Under the pieces are notes generated by a model that saw nothing but the letters and a program-made list of their open reading frames with translations, searched no databases and was not told where the DNA came from. From contig OY751489.1 in NCBI GenBank assembly GCA_963565915.1, forward strand, positions 682,001-746,000: a stretch of DNA of 64,000 nt, given 5' to 3'. Numbering within the stretch: position 1 is the stretch's first letter; the number at the start of each line of letters is the position of its first letter. This document shows positions 54,029-64,000 of this stretch, piece by piece. The stretch comes from Entoloma clypeatum (taxonomy: Eukaryota; Basidiomycota; Agaricomycetes; Agaricales; Entolomataceae). Position numbers and translations under genes: made by a program.

Positions 54029-54417
54029 TGTTATGCTTAACAAACCGTTCCAAGGTTCGGGCAGAGTATGCAGGAAAGTGGAAAGGCGAAGAGCAAAGTG
54101 ATTGCTAAATCTAAGGAATGTAGCTATGGTACATGGGGTTTATATAGTACTGGCTACGAGCGGTAGCGAGTGAGTCAGTAGCTGCGGAAGGCAGTGCGGA
54201 TGAGTCAGTAACTGCGGAAAGGCAGAGCGAAGTGAGTCAGACGACTGCAGACTGAGTAATCCCTACTGCAGAGTGCGAGTCAGCGCAGGAGCGAAGTATA
54301 CTAAAGGAGAATGGTAGAGTAAAGGTAAATGAATAAGCGGTCCGATGAGTCAAAGAAATAACGAAGGTACAATGCAAGGGAAAAGTGCGTAACATACAAA
54401 CCGGTAAGTCTGTAACA
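54029..54417 (-). repeat. G4 3' LTR
   Basis: 389 bp, TGTTACAGACTTACC...GCATAACA on the minus strand. It has the family TATA box, agatttagcaatcac and repeated TGACTCA words. Closest in sequence to the solo LTR at 25.7 kb (both continue GACTTACCGG). Confidence 0.9.
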
Positions 54418-54433
54418 TGTTCCCCTCCTCAAG

Positions 54434-54451
54434 CTCTGTGTCCTCACAGAG
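54434..54451 (-). promoter_or_regulatory. G4 hairpin before polypurine tract
   Basis: CTCTGTG-AGGA-CACAGAG, next to the third-ORF stop, followed on the minus strand by cttgaggaggggaaca. Confidence 0.65.
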
Positions 54452-54820
54452 TCATTGTCCCCATCCTCCGGCATCATCGTTGTTTGGCCAGGAGCCATTC
54501 TCCTTGAGGCTCCAATCGTCTATTAGCTCTTCGTTGATGGCGACGGCGAGCTCGAGACTCCGGACGGCTAGTCGGATGCGCCGGTTTTCAATGACCAGCA
54601 TACAGGTGTAGTTCCCGAGGATTTGTTTTTCTTCGGGGGTTGGTGCGACGGGGAGGTCGGATAAAGAATGGAGGCGGATGTGCATCTGTCGATGCAGGAT
54701 GTCGGCGAGCGAGGCTTCTAGCGCGTGGATCTGGTCTCTCATGGAGAGGGCTTCACCCATGAGGGCAGTGATGGCGGGGTTGGTTTCAGTGGATGTGGTG
54801 GTGACGGTGGCGGTGGACAT
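54452..54820 (-). CDS. Third ORF of G4
   Basis: 122 residues, ATG at 54820, stop at 54454-54452. Core GEALSMRDQIHALEASLADIL, HRQMHIRLHSLSDLPVAP and IENRRIRLAVRSLELAVAINEEL. Close to G2, with differences concentrated in the Thr/Ser-rich first 15 residues and in the last 15. Intact, with the same position and spacing to pol (122 bases) and LTR as in G2 and G3. Function unknown. Confidence 0.75.
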   Translation of the reverse strand: MSTATVTTTSTETNPAITALMGEALSMRDQIHALEASLADILHRQMHIRLHSLSDLPVAPTPEEKQILGNYTCMLVIENRRIRLAVRSLELAVAINEELIDDWSLKENGSWPNNDDAGGWGQ

Positions 54821-54942
54821 GGTGCGGAGGATGTTGGAGAGATAGAGGAAGAATGGAGTAGCTATATTGAAGACGGAGCGGAGAACTCGGTGGGTTTTTG
54901 ACTGATGAGGTCGATGCTGTTGCTGATTTCAACGGTTGTCTT

Positions 54943-57900
54943 TTATCGTGGATGTGACGGGTTTTGCCGATGGAAATCACGGATCAAGTTTTGAGCGTTC
55001 TGGACGTTAGTCCGAGGTTCCCACGTGTTCTCTTCTGGACCATACCCTTCCCATTGGATGAGATACTGGATCTTTCCGCGGAACTTCTGAGAATCCAGAA
55101 TCGCGGACACATGATACTCTTCCCGCCCTTCGACGATGACCGGGTCTGGAGCTGGTTTCCTCTTCTGGATGGCATACTTTGGGGTTTCGTATGGTGACAA
55201 CAGGGTCTCATTGAACACCGGATGAATCATCTTCCAAGTCTTCGGAAGGTCAAGAAGATACGTGCTAGCCCCTTTCTTCTCCAGAACTTTGAATGGTCCA
55301 TGTCGGAGTGCATCAAGTTTCTTTGAGGGACGATCAGTCCTGATGTTAGTCCCTTCCAGCCACACCTTGTCTCCGATGTGGTAGTCCCGAGACGGACTTT
55401 GCCGTGTGTCAACTGTCTTCTTCATCTGATCCTGTGCTTGTTTCAGCGCAGCATTGGCTTCTTCTCGTGCCTGTTTGAGTTTTTTCAAGAAGTCATTGGC
55501 AGCCGGATTGGTATCTTCTAACACGAGCTCTCCCTTCCACGGATGTAAACCGTAGTTGAGGTAGAATGGGGTGTGCTTCGTTGCCTGATGTTCTTTGTCA
55601 TTGTACTGGAACTCTGCGATTGCGATCCATTCAGCCCAATCATCCTGTAGATGGTTGACAAAGTTTCGTAAGAATGCTTCTGTTTCCTGATGTGATCGCT
55701 CAGCCTGTCCATCAGTCTGTGGGTGGTATGCGGTGGACAGGTTCCTCTTGATCCCTAACATGCGGCAGAGTATCTCCATGAACTTCGCGGCGAACTGTGG
55801 TCCCCTATCGCTGATGATCTTCTTGGGGATCCCATGAAGCTTCCATATCTGATCCCGATAGATCTTGGCTAATCCTTCAGCTGATAGTTCCACGGTTGTC
55901 GGAATGAGGTGAAGCATCTTTGAATGTCTATCCGTGATGACCAGAATTGCATTTTTTCCATCAGATTCTGGTATCGGTCCCACAACGTCTATCCCTATGT
56001 CTTCCCATGGGTGACTTGGTGCCGCATGGGGATGCAACGGGGCATGTCGCTTTTGTTGGTTGATCTTGTTTCGTTGACAGGTGTCGCAACCTTTTACGTA
56101 CTTCTTTACATCATGCAAGATGGTAGGCCACCAGTACGTGTGAGTGAGGAGTTCATGCGTTCGGTACTGTCCTGGGTGTCCAGCCACTGGTGAGTCATGT
56201 GCTTCGAACATCAACTCTTGTCGTAGTTGTGGATCTGGCGGGACATAGACTCGTTCGCCTGCATGTGATGCCGTTTTCCTGTTGATACCAATGAGGATTC
56301 TTCTTTAGACCCTGGGCTACTTCTGTCTCCATGCGGTTTGAACCCTTGATGCATGCAATCCACGGATTTTCGATGGTCGTGATGTTTCCAATTTTGATGG
56401 AATCAGATGTTTCACCCCCTTCAAAGAATTGTTCCTCCGTGAACATCTCCATTTGTACCACATCTTCTGATTCCAACCGTTTCAAGAATAGTCCCTCCTT
56501 GAGCATTTGGTCACTGTCCTGTGGTTCGAGTTCCGCTTCATACCAGGGTAAGCGTGACAGGATGTCCGCTTTCGCATTGGTCTTGCCAGGCACATGCCGT
56601 AATTCGAAGTCATAGTCTTGTAACTTCATTTTCCAGCATCGCTGTCGTTGATTCAGGTCCTGAGGATGATGGAAATATTCCAGGTTCTTGTGATCGGTCA
56701 AGATTTCAAAATGTTCCCTGGCTTCGAGCAGATAGTGTCTCCAATCTTTCAATGCTTCCACGACTGCCAGAAGTTCCTTGTCATATATCTCGTAATTCTG
56801 TTCAGCCGCGGACATGGTCCGCGACAAGAACGCAATGGGGTGCCATTTGTCGTCTTGCTTCTGAGAGAGTACTGCTCCAATTGCATAGCCCGATGCATCG
56901 GTTTCAACCCTGAACTGTCCCTCTGGTTTTGGTAATGCCAAGACCGGTGCTGATGTAATTGCCCGTATGAGACCTTCAAAAGCTTGCTGCTCTGTTGGTC
57001 CCCAAGTAAATGCCGTACCACCTGTGAGCGCGGTGAGAGGTTTTGCGATGTTTGAGTACCCTTCAATAAATCGTCGATAGAAGTTAGCAAATCCAAGGAA
57101 CTTCTGAACTTCCTTTTTTGATGTGGGTGCTCGCCAGTTTCGAATTGTATCCACCTTCTCAGTTTCCATCTCAACACGTCCCTCACCAACCACATATCCC
57201 AATATAGGACATTTCGTTACTTCCCATAAACACTTCTTCTCCTTTAGGAACAAATCATTGTCCGATAGGATCTGTAGGATTTCTTCAGTGTTTCGCGCGA
57301 GTTCTTCCTTGGTTTTACCGATAACCACGATGTCATCCATGTAGATCACGCAGATACGTCGGCAGATCTGGTCCCGGAATAGACTAGCCATCATTCGAGA
57401 GAACGTTCCCGGGGAGTTGCAAAGACCACAAAACATGACCAATGGTTTGAACAATCCTCGACTGGTGAGGAAGGCAGCTTTCCATTCATTGCCCTCCTTA
57501 ATCCGGACGTTGTTATAGCCCCACATGATGTCCATTTTATTGAAGTAGACCGCATCTTTCAGTATGTCCAAGAGATCGGATATTCGTGGGAGTGGAAACT
57601 TGTCTTTGACCATGAATTTATTGACCATGCGGTAATCTTGTACCAATCGTTTGGAACCATCCTTTTTGTTGATGAAGAAGCAAGGGGAGGCATAAGGGGA
57701 TTTGGACGGGCGGATCTTTCCTGTTGCTAGACCCTCGTCAATGAATGCGTCCAATTCTTCTTGTTCCTTTTGCGTCATAGGATATGTATTCCCCCCTAGT
57801 TCCTTTGGTGCGTCCAGTGTAAGTTCGATACCATGGTCCCATTCCCTCTCCTTTGGGATCTTGTCAAAGTTCTCTTTCTCGAAAAGATGAGCAAATCGTT

Positions 57901-58210
57901 CAACATATGAGGGTCGTTTGGTTGTGGGAGGTGGTGTGGGAGTGACAGCTTCCAAAATAGGGTCTCCAGGCTTCCATTTCTGATCCGACTTTTTGGGTGC
58001 ATCTTTGTCGCACACCTCAACCATGCGAACCCAGTGTTTGCGACCATTAAGGTTAATCCTAAAATCCGAGTGTTTGGTTCGACATGTTGTTGGGCACCGG
58101 TTAAATGTTACCGCGCTGGTTGTCCAATTGATTGTGGGGTTGTGGTGTACCAACCAGTCATGTCCCAAGAGCATGTCCATCCTCCCAATGTCCAGTACCA
58201 TTGGTCCCAC
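54943..58210 (-). pseudogene. G4 Pol, one frameshift
   Basis: Minus strand. From 58210 (partial protease: MLLGHDWLVHHNPTINW) through RT with intact Asp ([18 protein letters not shown]) and IYMDDIVVI, RNase H (ETDASGYAIGAVL, HVPGKTNAKADILSRL) to about 56250, where a small deletion (QENGIT|CRRT) shifts the frame. From 56214 to 54943 integrase (HHCC finger, IGIDVVGP, IISDRGPQF, DGQAERSHQE) and chromodomain ([17 protein letters not shown]) are open without stops. It is the least damaged pol of the four. The protease active site lies in the missing part. Confidence 0.93.
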
Positions 58211-58395
58211 TCCCTCTCCTTTGGGATCTTGTCAAAGTTCTCTTTCTCGAAAAGATGAGCAAATCGTTCAACATATGAGGGTCGTTTGGTTGTGGGAGGT
58301 GGTGTGGGAGTGACAGCTTCCAAAATAGGGTCTCCAGGCTTCCATTTCTGATCCGACTTTTTGGGTGCATCTCTGTCACGCACCTCAACCATGCC
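58203..58395 (-). repeat. Duplicated pol segment at the G4 5' end
   Basis: About 193 bp nearly identical to 57835-58026, in the same orientation, placed in front of the protease fragment. The protein order becomes MVEVRDRDAPKKSD...KEREWD, then WYWTLGG, which is out of order. Ends at the junction with G5. Confidence 0.85.
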
Positions 58396-58422
58396 ACATC
58401 ATTCCCATTCTGCCACCAACTA

Positions 58423-59513
58423 TGGCCGATCCCACCTCCATCCTCAGCTCTGGCATCAACGCCATTCTCGATACAATCAACAACCTTATTCCCACATGGC
58501 AGGGGGCCGCTCAGGCTCTCGATCACTCCGCCCAGGCGGTTATGCAAATCGCACTCAACACCCAACACCCACAACCGATCCACGTCACCGTCCAGCAGGC
58601 CCCTACAACTATCCAGGTGCCTCTCCCCGATGAGTTCAAGGGGGCGAAGGAGAAGGCCGATGGGTTCATCCGGCAGTGCAACCTTTAATTCACGAGGGTT
58701 CGCATCAACAACGATGGAGAGAAGATCGCTACAGCCCTCGCGCTCATCAAGGGGGAAAGCGCAGGCACGTGGGCGGACACGCAGTTAGAAATGATACAGG
58801 AAGGCTTGAACGGCGCATCGACGACCTGGCCCACCTTCTGTACCACCTTCAAGAGTCAATTCACGGACAGCAGCCCGAAGCAGACAGCGGTGAGGAAGTT
58901 GAAGGTGCTCTTCATGGGTTACAAGATGGCGGAACAGTACAACACACTGTTCAACAGCCTCAAGAACGCGACGGGATGGAACGAGGAGGCTCTGATGGAT
59001 CAATACAAGAAGGGGCTTACGGATTCCTTGAGGGGAAGGATTTACAACTGCGAGGCGCTCCCGAAGACGCTCAAGAATTGGCAGGAATGCGCAGACCGCC
59101 TCGACCGGCAGGAACAAGAATTCAAGTCCTCGATGACATTATCAACCTTTGCACCCCAGAACCGGAGGACTTGGGAATACTCCAATACCCGCAATACTAC
59201 TACTCGCCAACAGCCGACCCACAACTTTTTGTCCAACAATGATCTACCTCCCCAGAGGAACAACATCTCACCCTCGGCCAATCCACCTGCGCAACACACT
59301 CGACCAGCGCATGCCCTGGTGACATCTGACGCGATGGACATTGATCGCACCTCTCGCCGCCCACCACCAACCTGCTTCAAGTGCCAAAAACGCGGCCACC
59401 TTGCTCGCAACTGCACTGCCACCATCCGCGTCACAAACATTGCCGACCTTGACTTATGCACCGCCGAGGAAATGAGGGCAATCGCGGAGGGACTTCAACA
59501 ACGGGGTTTTTAA
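58423..59513 (+). pseudogene. G5 Gag, one nonsense codon
   Basis: ATG 58423 (MADPTSILSSGINAILDTI). A helical N-terminus, then PLPDEFKGAKEKADGFIRQC. A TAA at 58686-58688 interrupts it; the frame then stays open through TWADTQLEMIQEG, SQFTDSSPKQTAVRKL and MGYKMAEQYNTLFNSL to the zinc knuckle CFKCQKRGHLARNC and the end CGG GGT TTT TAA. Family length (about 360 residues) is normal apart from the nonsense codon. Gag would form the particle. Confidence 0.88.
59504..59510 (+). promoter_or_regulatory. Candidate -1 frameshift heptamer GGGTTTT
   Basis: G GGT TTT in the gag frame fits the X XXY YYZ slippery pattern and is followed at once by the gag stop. A -1 slip gives GFLKSPSTCG and enters the open pol frame. 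Confidence 0.5.
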
Positions 59514-62500
59514 AGAGTCCGTCAACTTGTGGCCAGTTGAACGGACTCGACACGGACACGAAAGCGCGTACTTCTTTCTCTCACCTTTTTGATCCTATGA
59601 CTGTAGACGAGACAACCAACTCAAAAACTGTATTCGGACTATCTACTACAAATCTCAATTGTACCGACTTCCCTAAATCTTTTTCTCTTCTCGATTCAAA
59701 TTACAATTCACATCCATTCTCATATATGTGCGCAGAAAATAAGGCTACACCCCCAAAACCCTCTACACATGACACACCCACTTTTTCTACTAACGAACAT
59801 CTTATTATTGGCTCTATAGGTGCCAACGCTATGTCAACGACTGTTCCACTGGATCTTCAACGTCTCGACACTCGAGAAGGAGTAAAGGTCGATGGACTTT
59901 TAGACTGCGGAGCTTCAGGGGAGTTTATGGACAAAGACTTCGCAGTCGGAAACAACCTGCTGATTGAACGATTACCGCGCGCCATCCCCGTCTACAACGT
60001 TGACAGAACAAAAAATATCAACAGCTCAATAACCGAATCCGTCACCCTGGTAATGCGTTATAAGAACCATCATGAGAAGGTTCAATTTTACCTAGCTAAT
60101 ACTGGTAAATCCCCCGTTATCCTGGGACATACATGGTTGCACAAGCACAACCCGGAAATCGATTGGACAATGGGCGATGTAAAGATGACTCGGTGCCCTA
60201 GCTCCTGTGGCCGAGGCTGCGTTGAACGACTCAAAAGCAAGGCAAAAGCAAGGCGATGAGCCAAACAACAAAAAAAGGAGATACCCAAGTCAGCCACATT
60301 ACCCCCCGAACAATCTGCATCCAAGAAGTTCCGGTGGATCGCAGAGGACCGGCAATTTATCAGGTTCTTCCACCATGAACTGGGCGTATATGAAAACACC
60401 TACTTTGTGGATAAAAGCCAGGTACCTGCCGCAGCTGCCCTCCACATCAATGCAACCTCGAACATATCTGCACACATCGCTGCGAAAGCGAATCAACACA
60501 AAGCCAACAAGCTCCTCAATGACTTTGTGCCAACCCACTACTACGAACCTTTCCAGTCTGTTTTCGACAAGAAAGGCTTTGATGAATTACCACCGCGACG
60601 CCCATGGGACCACACAATCGATATTGTTCCCGGAAGTTCGCCCATGAAAGTCACAAAGGTATACCCCTTAAGCCCCACGGAACAGAATGAACTGGATGCA
60701 TTCCTTGAGGAGAACCGCCGCACTGGCCACATCCGTGAATCCAAGTCACTGTGGGGCTCCGGATTTTTCTTTGTGTGGAAATAGGACAGGAAGCTATGGC
60801 CTGTACAAGACTATCGCAAACTAAACTCAGTCACTGCCAAAAATGCTTATCCTCTCCCACTCATTTCGGATGTTATCACGAAACTGACTGGTGCTCGATG
60901 GTTCAGCAAAATGGATGTACGCTGGGGCTTTAACAACATCAGAATTAAAGAGGGGGATGAGTACAAAGCTGCCTTTCTGACGAATCGGGGGCTCTTCGAG
61001 CCAACGGTCATTTTCTTCGGCTTGTGTAACTCACCTAGCACCTTTCAGACGATGATGAATAACCTCCTCCGAGATCTCATCCTCCGTGGTGTCGTCATGG
61101 TCTACATGGATGACATACTCGTTTATACGAAGACCCTAACTGAACATCGGAAGGTTGTTATGGAAGTTCTCAACATTCTGAAGGAAAATAAGCTATTTCT
61201 CAAGCCTGACAAATGCGAGTTCGAAAAAGAGAGTATCGAATACCTTGGTGTTGTTGTCGGTAACGGAAAGGTTGCCATGGACCCCCATAAAGTATCCACT
61301 GTGCATGACTGGCCCCAGCCACGAAACGTCAAAGAAACAGAACGTTTTGTAGGATTCTGCAACTTATATCGCAAATTTATTGCCAACTTTGCCTCCATCG
61401 CCCGACCTCTCTATGCAGTCAGCCACAAAGGCAAACGATTTTTATGGACAGACGAATGTCCAGGCCTTCAACGAGCTGAAGAGGCAAGTAAAAAGAACAC
61501 CCGTCCTGGCTCTCGCAACCGACGATGGTCAGTTTAAAATCGAAGCTGACGCCTCTGACTATGCTTCGGGTGCCGTACCATCACAGTTTCAGGATGACTC
61601 TTGGCACCCAATCGGATTCTATTCAAAGAGCTTCTCCTCTGCCGAACGAAACTATGAAATCCATGACAAAGAAATGCTAGCTATTATCCGCGCGCTGGAG
61701 GAATGGCGTCACCTTGTACAGGGATGCAAAGAGAAGCTTGAAATATGGACCGACCATAAAAACCTTGAGTATTTCCTTTCTGCACAAAAACTGAACCGGC
61801 GTCAAGCACGCTGGTCAGGAATACTTGCCGACTATGACTACCTCCTGAAGCACAAACCAGGAAAAACAATGCTGAAGCCTGACGCCTTGTCCCGGAGGCC
61901 TGACCATCAGACTGGAGTCGACAATGACAATGATGGGATAACCCTGGTTAGTGCCGAGCATATTGCATGCTTACACCTGAACAGTGTGGTCATAATACCT
62001 ATGGAAGGTGATGCCATTATCGATATCCTGAGGAAGAAAGGACCTGCACCAGTAAACCCCAAGGACAAGGATGCTGTATGGACGACTGAGGATGGTTTAA
62101 CCATGCGCAACAGGTTAATTGTCGTGCATGACAAGGAACTACAACGCAAAATTGCAGAACTCCACCATGACTCCCGGATGAGTGGTCACCCTGGGCGGTT
62201 CAAGACTCGAGAACTTATCAGCCGAAACTACTGGTGGCCCCATTTGACTCATTACGTCAATTGCTACGTTGACGGCTGTCGCAAATGCCAACTCACAAAG
62301 ATCTTCCCTCAAAAACCACAAGGCTTGCTCTCACCGAACACGGTCCCGACCTACCCTTTTGAAATCATCTCTGTCGACTTCATTACCAGCCTCCCAGACT
62401 CCTGCGGCTATGACTCAATTATGGTTGTCGTCGATCGTTTTAGTAAACGGCTGTACACTATACCGTGCAATAAGGAAACCGACTCCGAGGGAGCAGCACG

Positions 62501-63106
62501 AATGTTTCATGACCATGTCTGGCGACATGAAGGTCTACCAAAGGTTGTCATCAGCGATCGAAGGGGGCAATTTGCATCAAAATTTACTGGCGAACTCTAC
62601 AAGCTCCTAGGGATCTCTCGAAATCTATCCTCTGCCCACCACCCACAAACTGATGGTCAAACAGAACGAATCAACCAAGAAATTGAACAATACCTTCGAC
62701 TCTTCATCAATTACCACATGGATGACTGGACTGAATGGCTACCCCTCGCTGAGTTCTCATACAATAACAAAGCAACCAGCGCCACCGGAAAATCACCATT
62801 TTACGTGACCAAGGGTCGTGAAGTCAACACAGGAACAGCACCCACATACCGTGGTGAAAGAGTTGAATCACATGAAGAGTTTGCCCTACGCATGCAAAAG
62901 GTCCGAGAGGAAACAGAATCTGCATTAAAAGGGGCCGCTGCCGACATGAAGAGATTTTATGACAGGAAGCACAAATTCGAGGAGTTTACAGAGGGTGATA
63001 GGGTCTATCTCAATGCGGAACACATCGTCACTGGTCGACCAAAAAAATCCTTGGATTGGAAACGACTAGGGCCGTTCACAATTCATCAGGAAAAACACAA
63101 AATGTA
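59504..63106 (+). pseudogene. G5 Pol: protease, RT, RNase H, integrase
   Basis: Frame -1 to gag. Protease has VDGLLDCGASGEFMD. RT has WPVQDYRKLN, FSKMDVRWGFNNIRIKEG and MVYMDDILV with all catalytic Asp. RNase H has IEADASDYASGAV and YEIHDKEMLAI. Integrase has the HHCC finger (YWWPHLTHYV, CRKCQL), VDFITSLPDS, VVISDRRGQFASKF and DGQTERINQEIEQ. Defects: TGA 60257-60259 (ARR*AKQQ), TAG 60782-60784 (VWK*DRKLW, Lys expected) and a one-base frame change about 61450-61465 (FLWTD to NVQAFNELKR). It ends at IHQEKHKM, 63107, where unrelated sequence begins. Non-functional but recent enough to read in full. Confidence 0.92.
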
Positions 63107-64000
63107 AATATAACTGTATTGCACTGAATTATCCGAACTTTGGTATAATATGACAAATTGCGCCAATTATGTCAAACCGGCCAATTTAACTCTTGGGTTC
63201 GGATAATCTAGACATACTTGCATAATATAGTATCTATTTTGCAAGATATAGGATGTTTCTAGCCCGTGAAAGTGTCAATAAAGTGCTCCAAAGCTCAATA
63301 TTAACACACTTTAGGAGAGGATTCCAACAGCTGACCATAAGAAGGCAAACGACTTCAATTGACACATCTACGTAACACACAGATCTATGTAATTAACGAA
63401 GCTAGATGGGCATGGCATGAACTTGCATCCCTCAGCGAGCTCGTCAAGCGCAGGACGTCTGTCCCCAGACAAATTGAATACATTGCGAAGTGCGCGAAGG
63501 ATAGCAGGGTGATGGAAGAGCTTTGCAGGATGTATGGAGCCATCCTATGATAAATTGAGTAAGATACATCATATCTGGGTGAAGTGGGGATACTTACCTC
63601 GCGCTGAGCATAAATACAGGTACTAACATGCTACTAATGGGCTAGTTTGAATCGCGCGCTATAAAGAGAATGATCAAATCAGAAGGGAGGCAAGTGCATG
63701 TTTGCTTACAGTAAGGCATTGAATCGGTTGGTCTGTGTACCAAAGAGCGCGCTGGTTGACTCAGGCGTGCCACGGGTGTGGACGGGGAGCCTCGTGCCAC
63801 TCCTCTTCATTGGCGATGTGTGTTCTAGTTGTTCATGGATTAGTAATATTGAAGCATGAATGGCGAGAAAGAAAACGGACTTTAACAAGGGGACACCTGC
63901 GTCGCGATCGAGGATGTGGAGGTCCCTAGAGGTTTCGTGTGTAATGTCGTGGAACCCGAAGGGCATGCAATGACATGCATTGGAAATTTGAAGCTAGGTT
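63107..64000. other. Right edge without recognisable gene
   Basis: AT-rich at first, with a short inverted pair attatccgaact (63129) and gttcggataat (63199). A plus frame 63359-63550 (EARWAWHELASLSELVKRR) and a minus frame 63966-63706 are open, with a TATA-like ctataaag about 63660. No family was recognised. Confidence 0.35.

Larger units (their letters stand above)
54029..58395 (-). mobile_element. Gypsy element G4, 5'-truncated
   Basis: Same family as G1-G3, minus strand: pol from about 58210, third ORF, hairpin, polypurine tract, 3' LTR at 54029-54417. No gag or 5' LTR. The 5' end carries a duplicated 193-bp pol segment and then abuts G5. Confidence 0.92.
58396..63106 (+). mobile_element. 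Gypsy element G5, truncated at both ends
   Basis: A second Ty3/Gypsy lineage, plus strand: gag, then protease-RT-RNase H-integrase in the -1 frame. There is no LTR on either side. The left end is fused to G4 about 27 bases before the gag ATG; the right end breaks off in the integrase C-terminal domain before any chromodomain. Confidence 0.9.

Noticed and set aside
63129..63210. Complete pogo-like MITE
   Set aside because: Only a short inverted pair is visible; no second terminus or TA duplication could be defined.

Overview
The window looks like the nuclear genome of a basidiomycete fungus, probably a repeat-rich agaricomycete. Predicted introns are about 50-60 nt with GTRNGT donors and YAG acceptors. 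The mobile elements (Harbinger transposase paired with a Myb/SANT gene, chromodomain Ty3/Gypsy, Copia, Tc1-like DD34E elements, a LINE ORF1 with Cys/His knuckles) and the few host-like genes fit such fungi. No rRNA, convincing tRNA or CRISPR array was found. Almost everything is transposon, relic or pseudogene; no ordinary housekeeping gene is intact.

Layout. 0.2-2.7 kb: a Harbinger-type unit with an apparently intact Myb/SANT gene (+) and a broken transposase (-), cut by a 5-kb Copia element (-, 2.7-7.7 kb). 7.9-9.0 kb: zinc-finger and PHD-like fragments. 10.1-11.8 kb: a decayed BTB/POZ gene followed by a kinase fragment. 12.4-12.7 kb: a small gene with a signal peptide. 13.1-16.2 kb: Copia and Gypsy remnants, a minisatellite and a decayed coiled-coil/Cys-rich gene. 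16.4-18.5 kb: an unrecognised minus-strand stretch full of good splice signals. 18.6-27.7 kb: nested small elements (solo LTRs, three Tc1-like elements, three hAT-like MITEs) inside old unrecognised genes. 28-32.4 kb: relics.

32.4-58.4 kb is dominated by four copies of one chromodomain Gypsy family, called G1-G4 here. G1 (-) is split by G2 (+), which has a perfect 5-bp target duplication. G3 (+) and G4 (-) are 5'-truncated. The family carries an unusual third ORF (about 122 codons, helical) between pol and the 3' LTR, a conserved hairpin before the polypurine tract, and an 11-nt Tf1-like self-priming match between the predicted RNA 5' end and the primer site. A fragment of another Gypsy (G0, -) lies at 45.6-46.7 kb, and a different Gypsy (G5, +) at 58.4-63.1 kb has a candidate -1 frameshift site at the end of gag. 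The last 0.9 kb holds no recognisable gene.

How it fits together: successive insertions can be ordered from target-site duplications (for example, a Tc1 inside the TSD of a MITE, and a Tc1 inside a solo LTR inside an old gene). Most premature stops read as CGA to TGA or CAG to TAG, and all the Copia LTR differences seen are transitions, as expected from cytosine-methylation decay. One Tc1-like element (23.3-24.9 kb) keeps a full transposase ORF and long terminal repeats and is the best candidate for a recently active element.
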